A stretch of DNA of 64,000 bases from positions 442,534-506,533 of the forward strand of contig JALPQD010000412.1 in the NCBI GenBank assembly GCA_023101885.1, written 5' to 3'. Below are positions 1 through 10,795 of the stretch, piece by piece. Both the position numbers and the translations under genes were made by a program. Source of the DNA: Typhlomys cinereus (Eukaryota; Chordata; Mammalia; Rodentia; Platacanthomyidae). Below the pieces are notes generated by a model. It did no database searches. It saw only the letters and a list, made by a program, of their open reading frames with translations, and was not told the origin of the DNA. Numbering within the stretch: position 1 is the stretch's first letter; each line of letters begins with the position of its first letter.

Positions 1-191
1 GTTTATGCTAACTTTGTTCATAGCAGTGAAAATGTTCCCAATGTTCATTGGTAGGAAATTAAACGAATTGTGGGCTATTTATAGATGAAAACTATTTATT
101 CCAAAAAAGTAACTATCGATCTATGTAGCATCATGGATGCTTCATTTGCACGAACGAAGACAGAGTATTTTATGTTATTTTTCTCAATTCT

Positions 192-505
192 GTGACAAAA
201 GATTGGCAAAAGCAATGTAAAGAAGGAAGGGTTCATTTTGGCTCACAGTTTGAGGCACAGCCCATCATGATAGGGAAGTCATGGCCCTGACATAGTTGTC
301 ACATTATATCTACAGTCAGGAAACAGAGAGAGGTAAATGCTGATCCCCAGTTCTCTTTCACCTTTTCATTCAGTTTGGGACCCCATTTTTGGTGCTGCCC
401 CATTTGGGTGGGTCTTCCCTCTTTTATCTTTCTGGAAACATTGTTGTAGACGTGTTTCTATGGTGATTCTAAATCCAGTCAATTTGGCAGTGATTAACCA
501 CCACA
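192..505 (-). mobile_element. MaLR-type LTR fragment (antisense)
   Basis: The stretch running from GGCTCACAGTTTGAGGCACA to the AATTTGGCAGTGATTAACCA end has the layout of rodent ERVL-MaLR solo LTRs read backwards: a tract before 'ggctcacag', 'cagtcaggaaacagagagag', a 'tttcattcagt' block and a terminal 'gattaaccac'. A second copy of the same layout lies at 19590-19980. The family name is from memory of the class and was not checked against a library. Confidence 0.5.
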
Positions 506-559
506 AGAAACTTTATGATTCCATATGTATAACAAGAACATGAAAAATTAATGATCATT

Positions 560-740
560 GATGAAAGAGAGCAGTGGTTGCCTGCGGAAGGGAGAATGCA
601 CTGAGAGAGAAATGGCAGAGGAGATAAAAGATTGTAAAGGGAAAAGGAAGAGGGATGATATTTGGGACAAAGGGTTGAAAATATTATTAAATCACTACAT
701 GCCATATATAATGCATTAAATAAAAAAAGAAAAAAGAAAA
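560..740 (+). repeat. L1 3'-end-like fragment
   Basis: The block around 'ttgaaaatattattaaatcactacat' followed by an A-rich tail (720-744) resembles, in reverse complement, the sequence at about 62030-62110. There it adjoins an L1 ORF2 fragment. I infer a shared L1 3' end and have not aligned it formally. Confidence 0.35.
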
Positions 741-1424
741 AAGTATATTTATTATCCATGCATTGGGAAACTACTATCACTTAAAATGACTGCGAATACA
801 CGATATATGATTGACCTTTGTATAAACATATTAAGTGTAAGTAAAGGTAGCTACTGATAAAGTAGAGATACTGCAAAAACATGCAAAAGCACGTGTTGTT
901 TATTGACTCATCCTGATCAGCAGTGCTGTCAGTTCAATGACTTTGTCAATAATGAATATTAATTAAACATGATTTGTCAGAAATTAAAGAATGAAAAAGA
1001 ATTTACTTGTAGAAAAGATTTTAGAAATGTATGTCAGTAAGATATTCAGTCCAATAGAGGTTAGCCTTGGTTTTGCAACTTTGGTTTGATTTCTTGAAAA
1101 TGGACCAATTTAAACGCACACTTAAGTTAGCATCAAGGAATGGCAAATGCCTATTGACATTTCCCATCGCGTCTAATAGCAAACATCTCTCTGTCTCATG
1201 TGGAGACTGGGGAAGGGAAGTTATCATAATAAACAGTTTTTAATGGTCCAAGATGGATAAATTCAACACATGTGCTTGCAGTTTCTTTCAAACTTGTGAG
1301 TAAAAATGACCACAGTTGGATGTTACTAGTGACAAAATTAAATTCTTGCATCAATGGTGCATAGTATAAGAATAAAATACATTGCCATTTCTGGGGGGTT
1401 TGCATTGTTTATTTATAGATAAGC

Positions 1425-1550
1425 ACATGCTATGTAGTTCAGGACTGACCTGAAATTTGCTATATAGATCAGACTAGCCTTGAACTTGTGACTAATGCTC
1501 TTGTCTCTGACTCCCAAGTGCTAGGATTTTAGGCATGTGCACCATGCTAG
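1425..1550 (-). repeat. B1-like (7SL-derived) SINE
   Basis: Read on the minus strand it shows the B1 landmarks: a GCATGGTGCACATGCCT-like head, 'cctagcacttgggag', 'caaggctagtctgatctata' and a degenerate tail. It is diverged and antisense to ACOXL. Confidence 0.6.
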
Positions 1551-2329
1551 GTTAAATTATATACTCTTCATGATGTGGGTTTAGAAAAAGCAGAGCAGGT
1601 GATTTAAGGCAAAGAGTTCTTTCAGGGTAACTGCAGATAGTGTGACTCATGAAGATGACATGGGGCGTTTTGACAGGAAGATGTTAAGTCCATTATAACT
1701 GGCCGTACGAAATAGGGTAGATCAACAATGATAGTTGGGCCACTGGAGTCCTTAAAAATGAAGGGCCGTGAAGGGGACAGGGGTACCTATTACGTTTGTA
1801 TGCACAGAAAAATAAATAAATTTAAAAAAATGAAGGGCAGTGAGGAGGTATTGAAAGATATCTGGATGTGGAATTGGAAGATACAGTTTTTGACCCTTGC
1901 TATGGCACTTACAACTAGATGATTCTAGTTGATTGAGTCACTTGACCTCCTTGGGCACTGGTCTTTTCCATCTCTTATGTAGATTTGTTTTAAGGATGGT
2001 GCAACAGGGGACACTGGGTCTCTGGTGAAGGCTGTAGATATCTGCTCCAGTTGTTTTTTATTAGCTGCTGGTAGCTGGTTCTGCAGCATGAGCCCAGGCT
2101 GGAGCCACGCAATGATTTCTGCATGAGCCTGGAGATATTTTCGGAAATAATCACTACAAGATGCACTGTGTTGGAGCCGTGAGGAGGAACATAAATCCTG
2201 ACAGTCTGCTGCTTGATAAACTTCATAATGTTTGAGAGAAGCATTGAAAAAGCCTATGGGAGGGGAAAACAGGGAGTGTGTCTGGGGAGAGGTGAAGCCA
2301 GTATGGAAATGGAGTTCTCCAAGGAAGAT

Positions 2330-2480
2330 TGGGGCAGTGCATACACACATGTACCTATAGATACATGCATGTATGGAAACACAAATACACACGTGTACAT
2401 ATGAAATGAAATACATTTCTGCATGTGCACATATACCCAGAGGTACATATATATATATATATATATATTATATACACACA
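2330..2480. repeat. Alternating purine-pyrimidine tract with (AT)n core
   Basis: A run of ATACACATGTAC-type alternation is followed by an uninterrupted (TA)n stretch near 2447-2470. This is simple sequence with no coding value. A similar GTATGTATATG-rich block lies at about 49575-49790. Confidence 0.7.
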
Positions 2481-2669
2481 TATGTGCATAGATACATGCA
2501 TATGAATATACATAAATGCACACATGAGAAATCAGCACTCATTTTGTTGGCTGGGTCTCAAAAGAGACTAACTAAGGAGTATGACTAGCATATATCCCAA
2601 TAATGGACAATTGCTCATTGTCTTCTAAAGAAGAGGCCACCATCTTAGGAAATGTCAGCTGCCTTTGAC

Positions 2670-2692
2670 TCTGTGTGTGTATGTGTTTGTGT

Positions 2693-2732
<40 letters not shown>

Positions 2733-3030
2733 GTATGCATATGTTCACATGTGCTGGCAGGTATGCATGTCCATATATGCACATGTAGAAACCAGAGGTT
2801 GATATCTTGTGTTTTCCTCTCCACTCTCCACTTCATTTTTTGAGACAAGGTTTCTCGTTGCCCCTAGAGCTCATAATTTGGTTCTATTAGCTGGCCAGCA
2901 AACCTCCGAGATCCTTCTGTGTCGGCTCCTTCAGTGCTGATGTTACACACATAGGCTACGGTGTCCAACTTTTTATGTGGCTGCTGGGGATTTGAATGCC
3001 TGTGCAGCAAGTATTTTACCTTTGTGGTGC
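2670..3030 (-). repeat. B3-like tRNA-derived SINE with (TG)n tail tract
   Basis: It starts with (TG)n at about 2692-2731, continues with 'ttgagacaaggtttctcgtt' and 'agctggccagcaaacctccg', and ends with 'tgctggggatttgaatgcc' and 'gcaagtattttacc'. This order matches rodent B3/B2-related SINEs on the minus strand. The expected head ('ccatctccccagcccc') is missing. It is replaced by the GC-rich minisatellite that begins at 3033, so the array may have grown out of the SINE head. Confidence 0.55.
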
Positions 3031-3032
3031 TA

Positions 3033-3236
3033 TTGCCCCGCCCCATCTCGTGGGGGCGATGGTATCTTGCCCCGCCCCATCTCGTGGGGGCGATGGTATC
3101 TTGCCCCGCCCCATCTCGTGGGGGCGATGGTATCTTGCCCCGCCCCATCTCGTGGGGGCGATGGTATCTTGCCCCGCCCCATCTCGTGGGGGCGATGGTA
3201 TCTTGCCCCGCCCCATCTCGTGGGGGCGATGGTATT
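3033..3236. repeat. 34-bp minisatellite, six near-identical copies
   Basis: Units start at 3033, 3067, 3101, 3135, 3169 and 3203 and appear identical except at the outer edge of the last. Each contains GCCCCGCCCC, which is a GGGGCGGGGC GC box on the other strand, and an imperfect inverted repeat (CGCCCCA / TGGGGGCG). Because 34 is not a multiple of three, the array reads open in several frames, but these are artefacts. It lies about 530 bp upstream of the first placed ACOXL exon. Confidence 0.95.
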
Positions 3237-3768
3237 TTGTTCCTCTCTCACGCTCATCTAACTTGGAAGTTGGAAGAGAGCAATAAAGTGAGGCCAGGAC
3301 CTTATGGTTTTTAAATCATAAATCAAGCTCAGAAATAGCCCACACTTAGAAAGGGAAATGAAAAAATATAAATTTCCCTGTGTCCGAAATGTTCCTAAAC
3401 TTTTCCAGTTCTTTGTCTTCACATCAGTGCCGTTTGATGAACATTTGTCAGAGAAGCTGGGCAGAAGCTTCCAGCTGCTGAGACTGCAGAGGGGGCATGT
3501 TGGGAGGCAGCAAAGCAGCCTGGTTAAGGATAAATAAAGCTTCCCAAGAGGGTCTTCTAAGTTGGAGCCAAAATAGTCTGTGAATGCCACACTTACGCAG
3601 TCCCAGCCTAAAAGGCAACATTGAGAGAAGATGCAAATATTTACTTCAGAAGAGTGCTTTTAACTAAAGATTGATTTTGCTGTATTTTATTATAAAAGTG
3701 ACATGTATGTATGTATTATGAAAAGATTTTAAAACTCACAAGGAAACCTTGACACGTTATGTTTTCAG

Positions 3769-3852
3769 GAAGAAAAAGCCAAGAATTTTATCAGTCGAAG
3801 CCTTGTTATGGGAGAAGTGTTCTCCACGGTGGACCCGGCCATGTGCGTGAAG
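3769..3852 (+). CDS. ACOXL: ACOXL exon a (28 codons, first exon placed in this window)
   Basis: This exon encodes 28 residues beginning EEKAKNFISRSLVMGEVFST and ending MCVK. It is bounded by a 'gttttcag' acceptor and an AAG|GTGAGA donor, phase 0 at both ends. The family is the peroxisomal acyl-CoA oxidases (flavoprotein oxidases that desaturate acyl-CoA at C2-C3 and pass electrons to O2). ACOXL is the least characterised vertebrate member and its substrate is not settled. The segment corresponds to the late N-terminal helical domain. The internal Met is not convincingly the start, because the frame is open to the acceptor and upstream coding exons are expected. The frame also stays open for about 40 codons past the donor, but the strong donor and the perfect join to the exon at 5297 favour splicing here. 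Confidence 0.85.
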
Positions 3853-4130
3853 GTGAGAGAATCTGGGAGCCCCCCGCACTTCAGGGACTTGTACCTGCTT
3901 GCAGGACAAGGGTGGAGGGCACCTTCCGTGAGCACAGTCTACTTGTGGGAATCAGTGTCTGTAAGACAGTACCGCTCATGACTCCTCCTCTTGCCTTCCT
4001 TTTTCACCATCACCTCCAGCTCATTCTGTCTTCGCTTTGGGGTTTTGTTTGGCTTGATTTTGTCTTGTTTCTTTCTGTGTGTTTTGGTGGCTAATGAGAA
4101 TGTTCCCATCCAGATCCTGGGTCCATCCCT

Positions 4131-4240
4131 TGGGATTATATAATATATAAACACAATGTAATTATATATACAATATATATAATTATACATATTATATAAA
4201 ATATTGAAATTATATTTATATATAATTATATAATAGATAA
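4131..4240. repeat. AT-rich low-complexity block
   Basis: Almost pure A/T sequence made of interleaved TATATAATTATA-type words, with many short self-complementary segments. It is likely a decayed (AT)n microsatellite. Confidence 0.8.
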
Positions 4241-4720
4241 TGGTCACAGTCTTAATCTAAGGCTACCCTTAAAGCACTTGGACCCACTCTAGGGAAGAAT
4301 GTCTCTTAGTGTTTGTGGTCAGGATAAAGGAGAATGCTGAGCTAAAGGCCAGGCAATGTCATGAATAGAAGTTTTGTCTTTGTTCTCAGTCATCTTGCTT
4401 CTTCCTCAAAACCCTGTTCTAGATGCCTCTTCTCTTTCTTCTTCTTTGTTTTCTTATGACTCTTCTTCTTTCTTCTCCTCCTTCTCTCCGTTCCTCTCTC
4501 CCATTTCTCTTTTTTCTTTTTACCGGGGATTACAACAGGTCAGATGCTTGGGAGCTGAGCCATTGAATTATATGGAGTAGACTGGGCGGCTTGGATCTGA
4601 ACCTCAGCCCTTCTTCTTTTCTCAGAGTATGGCCTAGGGCACGTTGATTCCTCTCCGAATCTCAGCGTCCGCTGTCACGTGGACACAGCCATGCTTTTCT
4701 CCCTAAGAATATTACATGTG

Positions 4721-4728
4721 TGTGCGTG

Positions 4729-4771
<43 letters not shown>
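4721..4771. repeat. (TG)n microsatellite
   Basis: A long, almost uninterrupted TG dinucleotide run in the first ACOXL intron. No SINE body is attached to it, unlike most other (TG)n tracts in the window. Confidence 0.9.
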
Positions 4772-4774
<3 letters not shown>

Positions 4775-5296
4775 AATAAACAGGAGTGCTCAGTAGTCGA
4801 TCCATTTGTTAGCTGATGGATCTGAGGCTTTCCTAGCCAGAAGATGGCTGAACTGGACTGGAGGTCAGGCTGTCTATCCCATGTGTGCATTTGCTTACTT
4901 TCTAGCATCTGCCCTCCTCCTGGTAGGAGCCACCTTTGCAACCTGTGCTGAGCTCTCTCATTGTACCAGCATGTCGTCTCCCCTATCCCAGATATTCTGA
5001 TCCTGGGAGGCAAGTTCAGAATGGTCATTTGATGGGGTCAACTCGGCAGCCCTGCAGGTGGAGGACTCATTCTCTATGAAGTCAGGGTGATCTTTGTAAG
5101 AGAGGGACCCTTGAGCTGAGTCAGAGAGCAATTGGAGTTTGCTAGATAGAGTTTGCCACCTGCGAAGCCTAGGCACCTTGGAACCTAGTTCAAAGAGCTC
5201 AATATGTATTATTTGAGTGGAGTTTGATTGGTGGGTGTAGTTGTCATTAAGATGTTGGGCGTTGCTAAGAAAGGTTTGTGTTGTGCTTGTTTCTAG

Positions 5297-5383
5297 TGTG
5301 GAATCATTTACCTACTGTTTGCTGGTACAGTCAGCAGTCTTGGAAACCCTGAACATGTTACCAAATGGTTGCAGCCACTCCAG
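5297..5383 (+). CDS. ACOXL: ACOXL exon b (29 codons)
   Basis: It encodes [20 protein letters not shown] followed by VTKWLQPLQ, flanked by a 'tgtttctag' acceptor and a CAG|GTATGA donor, phase 0 to 0. It joins in frame after MCVK of the previous exon. In acyl-CoA oxidases this stretch corresponds to the helix and loop where ACOX1 reads LHLGMFLPTLL, just before the beta-domain. The hydrophobic [10 protein letters not shown] segment is a buried helix of the fold rather than a membrane span. Placement is supported by strong resemblance to the known ACOXL protein and by frame continuity into EQKYTGM. Confidence 0.92.
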
Positions 5384-5943
5384 GTATGATGTATAGCGAT
5401 TCCTATGGAAACCTTTAAAAATTCATAGTATGCACGTCTGTGTGTGCTTGAATAAAGAAAACACGACTGGGACCTGTGAAAATTTAATCCCAAATGAGAA
5501 TCTGAAGACTATCTTTTCCCCCTAGTCCCTTTCCCCCTCTTTATTCTTTGAGACTTTCGTACACAGAATGGATTTACGTCCTTGCCCCCCTCCTCTTTTG
5601 CCAGCCCTCTCTCCCTCCTTCCTCCAGTTCTCCTTTGTCGTCCTCTCACTCCTGCTCTGCGTGTGTCAACCCCAGGGCTCTGTTCGGTGTGTCTGTAAAG
5701 CAGGAGCCCAGGCATCCATAGTGGGCTACAAGCAGCCTACCAGTGGGCTTCCCTTCTCTTGCCTGGCACCTGTCCGAATCTTCTATACTCTTAAGCTCAT
5801 TTTAGGTATCACCACACTGCATTTGTACAATGGTCTTCAGCCTTTCTTTCCCTTTCTCACTCGCATTGTTGGTGGCACGAGAGGCTGACAGTTAGAGACC
5901 GTCTGACCAGCTGATTCTCTTCTAAATATCTAATGAACTCTAG

Positions 5944-6042
5944 GAGCAGAAGTACACCGGGATGCTCGCAATGACCGAGAGGGGCCACGGGAGCAACGTG
6001 AGAGGAATTCAGACCGAAGCCACCTTTGACCTCGAGGCTCAG
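5944..6042 (+). CDS. ACOXL: ACOXL exon c (33 codons, TERGHGSN motif)
   Basis: It encodes [20 protein letters not shown] then [13 protein letters not shown]. The acceptor is 'gaactctag' and the donor CAG|GTGAGG, phase 0 to 0. The T-E-x-G-H-G-S-N signature is the acyl-CoA oxidase counterpart of the acyl-CoA dehydrogenase family motif at the start of the central beta-domain, which contacts the flavin and the substrate. The G-I-Q-T-E-A-T-F-D continuation matches the ACOX1 GLETTATYD strand. The motif is intact here, so this part of the gene looks functional. The exon is separated from the next by 4.6 kb of intron. Confidence 0.95.
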
Positions 6043-6669
6043 GTGAGGGGTCTGTCTCTTGTTTCATGGTTCAGGGCAGCAGGAGCCTGGTCAAGGCCAT
6101 CTGGTCCTTTCTGAGCGCATCTTCCCCTCTATGGAGGCTCAAGCCCTTTATACAAGGTGATGTAATATTTGCATTGAACCTTCATGCATCTTCGCCGTCT
6201 CTAGATGGATGCCTTGTATCACATAATACGATGTAAATGTTAAATAAACAGCTGTTAAGGTGTATTATTCAGGAAATGGTGATAAGAAAAAAGTCTGTAG
6301 GTAGCCAGTATAGACACAGTTAAAAACTATTTTGAACTCACAGTTGGTTGACTCTAAGGAAATGTTATCTACACATGTGAAGGGCCGGCCGTATCATGCT
6401 GTTTCTTAACCATGACAACCACAAACAAAACTTCACAAAACATTCACCTCTATGCGTGATGAACTCTGATATTTTTTTTTCCTCTTCTTTCATTCCTTCA
6501 CTTTTCTTCTCTTTGTTATTTTTCCTTTTCCCCTTAATTTCCTATTAATTAAATCTGTTAGGTAGAACTTTCTAAACTGACATCTATTTCTATACGGATC
6601 ACTACCAAAGCAGTCTCTGAATAAAGAAAACAGGTATTTATGTACTCTACTCACCTTTATAGTTTCTTT

Positions 6670-6966
6670 TTTTATTATTTTTATTTTTTTAATTTATTCA
6701 TTCAATTGTGCGTATGTATGTGTGCGCGCGTGTGTGTGTCTGTGTGTGTGTAGAACCACGGACGAATTTGGGAACCACCATGGACGCCTCCACCTCTTCC
6801 TCGTTTACTCTGCCCTGGGATTCACAGGCTCCGCCCTACCAGGACCAGAAACGCAGGCCGCCCCCGCTTCCGCCTGGCGTCTATAGGGGGGGGTGTCTAG
6901 GATCCGAACTCAGGACCTTCCGCTTGCAAGGCAGAGGCTTAACCCCTGAGCCACCTCTCCAGCCCC
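6670..6966 (-). mobile_element. B2-like tRNA-derived SINE, family A copy 1
   Basis: Read on the minus strand it starts GGGGCTGGAGAGGTGGCTCA, contains an A box TGGCTCAGGGG and a near B box around GTTCGGATCC, runs through a CpG-rich body (GGCGGAAGCGGGGGCGGCCT-type), and ends in a (CA)n tract and an A/T-rich tail. Five more copies occur in the window, four of them with clear target-site duplications. The duplication for this copy is obscured by T-rich flanks. Confidence 0.9.
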
Positions 6967-9728
6967 TGATTTTTTCTTTTTAAAAGCGGGTTTTCTTGAC
7001 TCATGAATGCTAACTGGAGGTGACCAGTGTTTAGAATGACATATGCACATGACCATTGTATTGGAGAATGGCTTTCCCTGATGTTCACGCTTGGCAGTAG
7101 CTAGTCAAGGTGGCCGTGAGAACGAGGGCTGCCATTCATGGGACGCTCACTCCTGTTCTGCCTTGCCATGTACTGTGTCTAATTTCCTCTGTGTGACGTG
7201 TGTGCCTTACACACATTCGATGGCTCGTCCAGTTGAGAATGAATGTGATGTGCTAGGCACTCAGCTAAGCACTCCATAGGTAACACTGTTCTTCCTGCTT
7301 GATAGGTGGGGAAACCTAGGTTCACAGAACGCAAGGAACAGATTCGAGTAATGCAGTTCAGGAGCGAGGCTAAGGTTGAATTGGAACTTCCTTTAACAAA
7401 ACGCCTTCCCACCAGCGAGAGCTTGTTGAATGACTGATTTTTCTTCTTCTCAAGTTGTTGTTTTGAGGATCCTTTGGTATCATTAATGGGGAAAAAATCC
7501 ACTTACAACCTCTTTGTTTCTTTTTTACAATTATCATTTCCACCTCATTTAAAAAAAATTTCCAGCGTAGGTCAATTTTCCCCAAACAGCTTAAGTGATT
7601 TAGCTTTCCGTGGGCCCAGCGGCTGCCACTTTCTAACATCCCTGTTAGAGTTACAGAGCTGGGATTGTACTGGTGACATAGCTCTGATGAGAGCCGCCTC
7701 CCAAGGAGAGAAAGAGAAGCTCTCCACAGACTCACAACTCCCACTGCAGAGAACAGGCAAGGAAGGGAGTGGATTTCTCATCTCATGTGTTTTAAACATG
7801 TCTAAGTGCATCCCTCCTGCCAGGACTGTAAAGTCTCTTACATTTTTTGTTATTCTTTCCCGTGGGCTGGTTCTTTTGTTTTAATTTGTAAATGGAGAAT
7901 TAGCCAATGATATAGATAGCTACCAGGGAAGAGTTGTATGTATTTCAATACATTTTTATTCTTGTATAGCTATATACATTTATACAATGTATCTTGAGCT
8001 TATCTAACCCCCCTACTATTCCCATTTCTCCTGGCCCTATCTTCCTTTCCTCCCCACTTTTTTCCTCCCCTCCTTTCCTTCCCCCTTCCCTTTCTTCTTC
8101 ATAACCCACTGAGTCCATTAGTGCTGCCCATCTGTTCACGGATGTGGTTCTGTTGGCCTGAGCACAGGTAACCCACCATTAGCTGCGTCCTGAAGAAAAG
8201 ATGATTCTCCCAAAGTTTTATGTTCCTACACTATGTTACCTCCCCAAAACAAGCAAGACTGTTACTTATTTAGTTAGTAAGTTACATTTTTATGGTGCTT
8301 GCAACTCTAACCATTTTGCTGGTCTACGCCAAATAATTGCAATAGTAATCAGCATGCATGCTGTGCCTTATTTGGGTCCAGTTTAACTGCAGCATTTTGG
8401 CTGATGCAGGCTTTCCACATCACACATCTTGCCAGAAATGATGAACCTCCTTCCCAGGGTGTATCAGATGGGTCCAGGGACGGCGGCCTCCTGACTTCTT
8501 TCCCATCCAAGTAAACCTTCTCTGGCATACCACCGTTTCCCAGATCCCTCCCCTTCTTCCCCTAGGGTTTGTCCCCTCACCCACACAGGTTGTTCTGTTC
8601 TTCTTCCTGACTTCATGAGGTCTTGAGTGCCTCCTCTCTCTGAGGACTCCTGGCTGGGCCGATAAGACAAGGGCAGTCTCCAGAGACTTCTCTTAGAAAG
8701 ACCAGCCTTGTCCATGTACTTTGTACATGTTAAAAGCTTTCCTGTACAAACATATGTCAGAGAATGTTTTCTTAGGCCTCAAGACTGTATTCCTTGGCCC
8801 GGGGAAAAGCACAGTTTACATACTTCATAATCTGAAATCTGAGATAATCCTCGTGTGATCAAGAGGATGCTGGCTTAATTCAGCCATATCGTCTATGTTG
8901 TCAACTCCAATTAAATGGCCCCTTCAGCTTTCTGCCATTGCTTCTGGGCTCCTGACCCATCACAGGTTCCCTGCGCTTAGAGCTGGCACTGTGGTCAGTA
9001 TCTTCTTGGCAGGGGTTTAAGGGTAGCCCACGTGGTGAGCAAGATTAGGGGGATCAAGATGTGTCGAGAAACATTTCCACCGGGATCCTAGTACTGGCTT
9101 CCAGATGGTAGGAAAAAAGAAGGCTGGGTTTTGAGCAGTGACTGGAAACAAACTTTGCATGTTGTCCCATTTAGACCGTGTGGAGCTGGGATCCCTAGTC
9201 ATGTCACTGAGACATGCATGGGACGACTTTGATTCCCACAGAAGATATCTATCTATAGGTACCTATGTTTTAAGGACTTGGATATATGACTTTTTTTCTG
9301 GGGGACTCTTTACTATATTCATGACAAAATGGCATAGAAGGCTGTGAGACAATTGGCCAAAGGCTTTAATGAGTGATTTGTTCGTAGAAGAATCAAATTA
9401 TTTGAGCTGATATTCTGAGCAATGGTGGAAACAGGTCACGGTTATCTGCTGGTCTTGTCTGTGGCCAAGTTCAAAGTTCTGGCCTCTGATTAGTTGGTTG
9501 GCTGCTGTGCTTGCCACGGATGCAGGTTTTCCATGGCTTATGTCATAGTGCAGAGCTTGGGAACTAAGAGGTTTGCCCAGAATAGGTAAGAACAAAGAGA
9601 TATCCACTCTGGAACAATCCAACCAGAGACTTAGATTATTAACTGTTCCCTTCTTTCACGGGAACCTCATGGGTGAGGTGTTTAGGGGTAAGAGGTATGT
9701 GGAAAACCTGCTATATTCTACTAGGGCT

Positions 9729-9732
<4 letters not shown>

Positions 9733-9779
<47 letters not shown>

Positions 9780-9852
9780 TGTGTATATTTCACTGGGGAT
9801 TGAACCCATGATCTTGAGATGAGCAAATATTCTATTATCGAGATATATCCCT
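9733..9852 (-). repeat. (TG)n microsatellite plus short ID-like SINE remnant
   Basis: A (TG)n run of about 45 nt is followed by 'cactggggattgaaccca' and 'gagatatatcccta', the usual 3'-to-5' order of an ID/tRNA-type SINE head on the minus strand. A similar head remnant lies at 24177-24248. Confidence 0.55.
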
Positions 9853-9859
9853 ATCTTTT

Positions 9860-9885
9860 TATTTTTATTATTTATTTACTTATTT

Positions 9886-9936
<51 letters not shown>

Positions 9937-10129
9937 CAGAGGGCACTGTGTGTCCTTGTGGAGGACCCAGGGTGATTTTGAGAATCATCTTGGATTGCTT
10001 CTACCTCCTCCTTGCTTCGCTCTGGGATTTCTCAGGTTCTGTCTACCAGAACCGGAAGTGTTCTTCCAGAACTCAGGACCTTCTGCTTTCAAGACAGAGT
10101 CTTAACCCCTGAGCCATCTCTCCAGCTCC
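9860..10129 (-). mobile_element. Older B2-like SINE, family B copy 1
   Basis: It has the same general plan as family A (head 'gagctggagagatggctcag' on the minus strand, (CA)n near the tail), but the body reads 'tcagagggcactgtgtgtcc' and 'gattgcttctacctcctcct' and is more diverged between copies. Relatives lie at 13728-14020, 17455-17762, 20905-21147, 51635-51960 and 63811 to the window end. Confidence 0.8.
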
Positions 10130-10275
10130 TCTTTATTTTTATTTTGAGAAAGGGTCTTGGTAAGTTGCCCAGGCTGATCTTGAACTTATTATAGGCAAGC
10201 CTTAAATTTATAATTCTCCTGCCTCAGTTTCCCAAGGAACTCAGATTAGGGCCTATGCCACTACACCCAGCTTTT
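10130..10275 (-). repeat. B1/Alu-like SINE
   Basis: The minus strand reads as a 7SL-type monomer: a GCTGGGTGTAGTGGCATAGG-like head, 'ctgaggcaggagaatt' in the body and an A-rich end. It abuts the family B SINE directly. Confidence 0.65.
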
Positions 10276-10680
10276 GTAGGGTAGATTATTTAAAAGTCAA
10301 AATGACAGTATGAAGTAGTCAGGAGATTGAGAAGTTGATAATTGAAAAAAAACTGTGTACATTAAATCTTGGCAAGCTCAATCAACACCACGCATTAGTA
10401 TGACATTGTCAAAAAAGGTCTGGGAATGAAGGAATGAATGAAAAATTGACACTTATTTTTCCGAAAGATTTATACATGGGGAAACCACTTTAATTTACAA
10501 TCACTTTCAAAGTGAAGGTGGAGGTGGAATATGGGCGTTGTGAAGGAACAGCACAAGGCTGAGTCAGCGGTTCTCCTGTCTGCAATATTCTGCAGACGGC
10601 GATCTAGTTTTATGGTATTTGAGCCAAGAGGTTGAAAATAGCCCCATGAAGGGAAACACTCTATGGCTCTTTCTGTGCAG

Positions 10681-10795
10681 GAGTTTGTGATTGACACGCC
10701 GTGCGAAAATGCCCAGAAGATGTATATTGGAAATGCCATGAGTGGGAACTACGCTGCTGTCTTTGCCCAACTCATCGTCAATGGAAGATCTCAAG
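10681..10795 (+). CDS. ACOXL: ACOXL exon d (38 codons plus 1 nt)
   Basis: It encodes [20 protein letters not shown] then [18 protein letters not shown]. The acceptor is 'tttctgtgcag'. The donor is AAG|GTTTGG, which is weak beyond the GT. Phase is 0 at the start and one base is carried over. It aligns with the ACOX1 beta-domain strand pair ending in ...HAIVLAQLITKG. ACOXL has [11 protein letters not shown] where ACOX1 has WWPGGLGKTSN, so the lining of the flavin/adenine pocket differs in this paralogue. The carried G joins GG of the next exon to make glycine, confirming the border. Confidence 0.95.

Larger units (their letters stand above)
1..3768 (+). other. Upstream intron or 5' region of ACOXL, non-coding
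   Basis: No ACOXL exon could be identified before 3769. The first placed exon opens in mid-protein with a splice acceptor, so this stretch is most likely intron with an unseen exon further upstream. It holds a MaLR-type LTR remnant (192-505), an L1 3'-end-like fragment around 560-740, a B1-like SINE (1425-1550), an (AT)n run near 2447-2470, a B3-like SINE with a (TG)n tract (2670-3030) and a 34-bp minisatellite (3033-3236). Positions 740-1420 and 1550-2330 show nothing I recognise. Confidence 0.55.
3853..5296 (+). other. ACOXL: ACOXL intron after exon a
   Basis: Besides unique sequence, the intron contains an AT-rich block with short palindromes (4131-4240), a pyrimidine-rich TTC/TCC tract (about 4385-4520) that runs into a diverged SINE-like end (4520-4565), and a (TG)n microsatellite (about 4721-4771). 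No other exon was recognised. Confidence 0.7.
6043..10680 (+). other. ACOXL: ACOXL intron between exons c and d
   Basis: It carries a B2-like SINE (6670-6966), a (TG)n run with a short ID-like SINE remnant (9733-9852), a second, older B2-like SINE (9860-10129) and a B1-like SINE (10130-10275). The remaining parts (6043-6660, 6967-9730 and 10276-10680) look unique, with no exon or RNA gene that I recognise. Confidence 0.7.

Noticed and set aside
3033..3236. CRISPR-like direct repeats
   Set aside because: The copies are head to tail without spacers, and the setting is a mammalian intron.
2961..3314. Several overlapping open frames across the GC-rich array
   Set aside because: A stop-free 34-bp unit repeated six times is open in several frames on both strands. 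The peptides are just translations of the minisatellite.
3853..3975. Open frame continuing past the donor of ACOXL exon a
   Set aside because: The frame stays open by about 40 codons and looks peptide-like, but the AAG|GTGAGA donor is strong and the spliced product joins exactly to the conserved CGIIY segment. The extension has no family counterpart that I can support.
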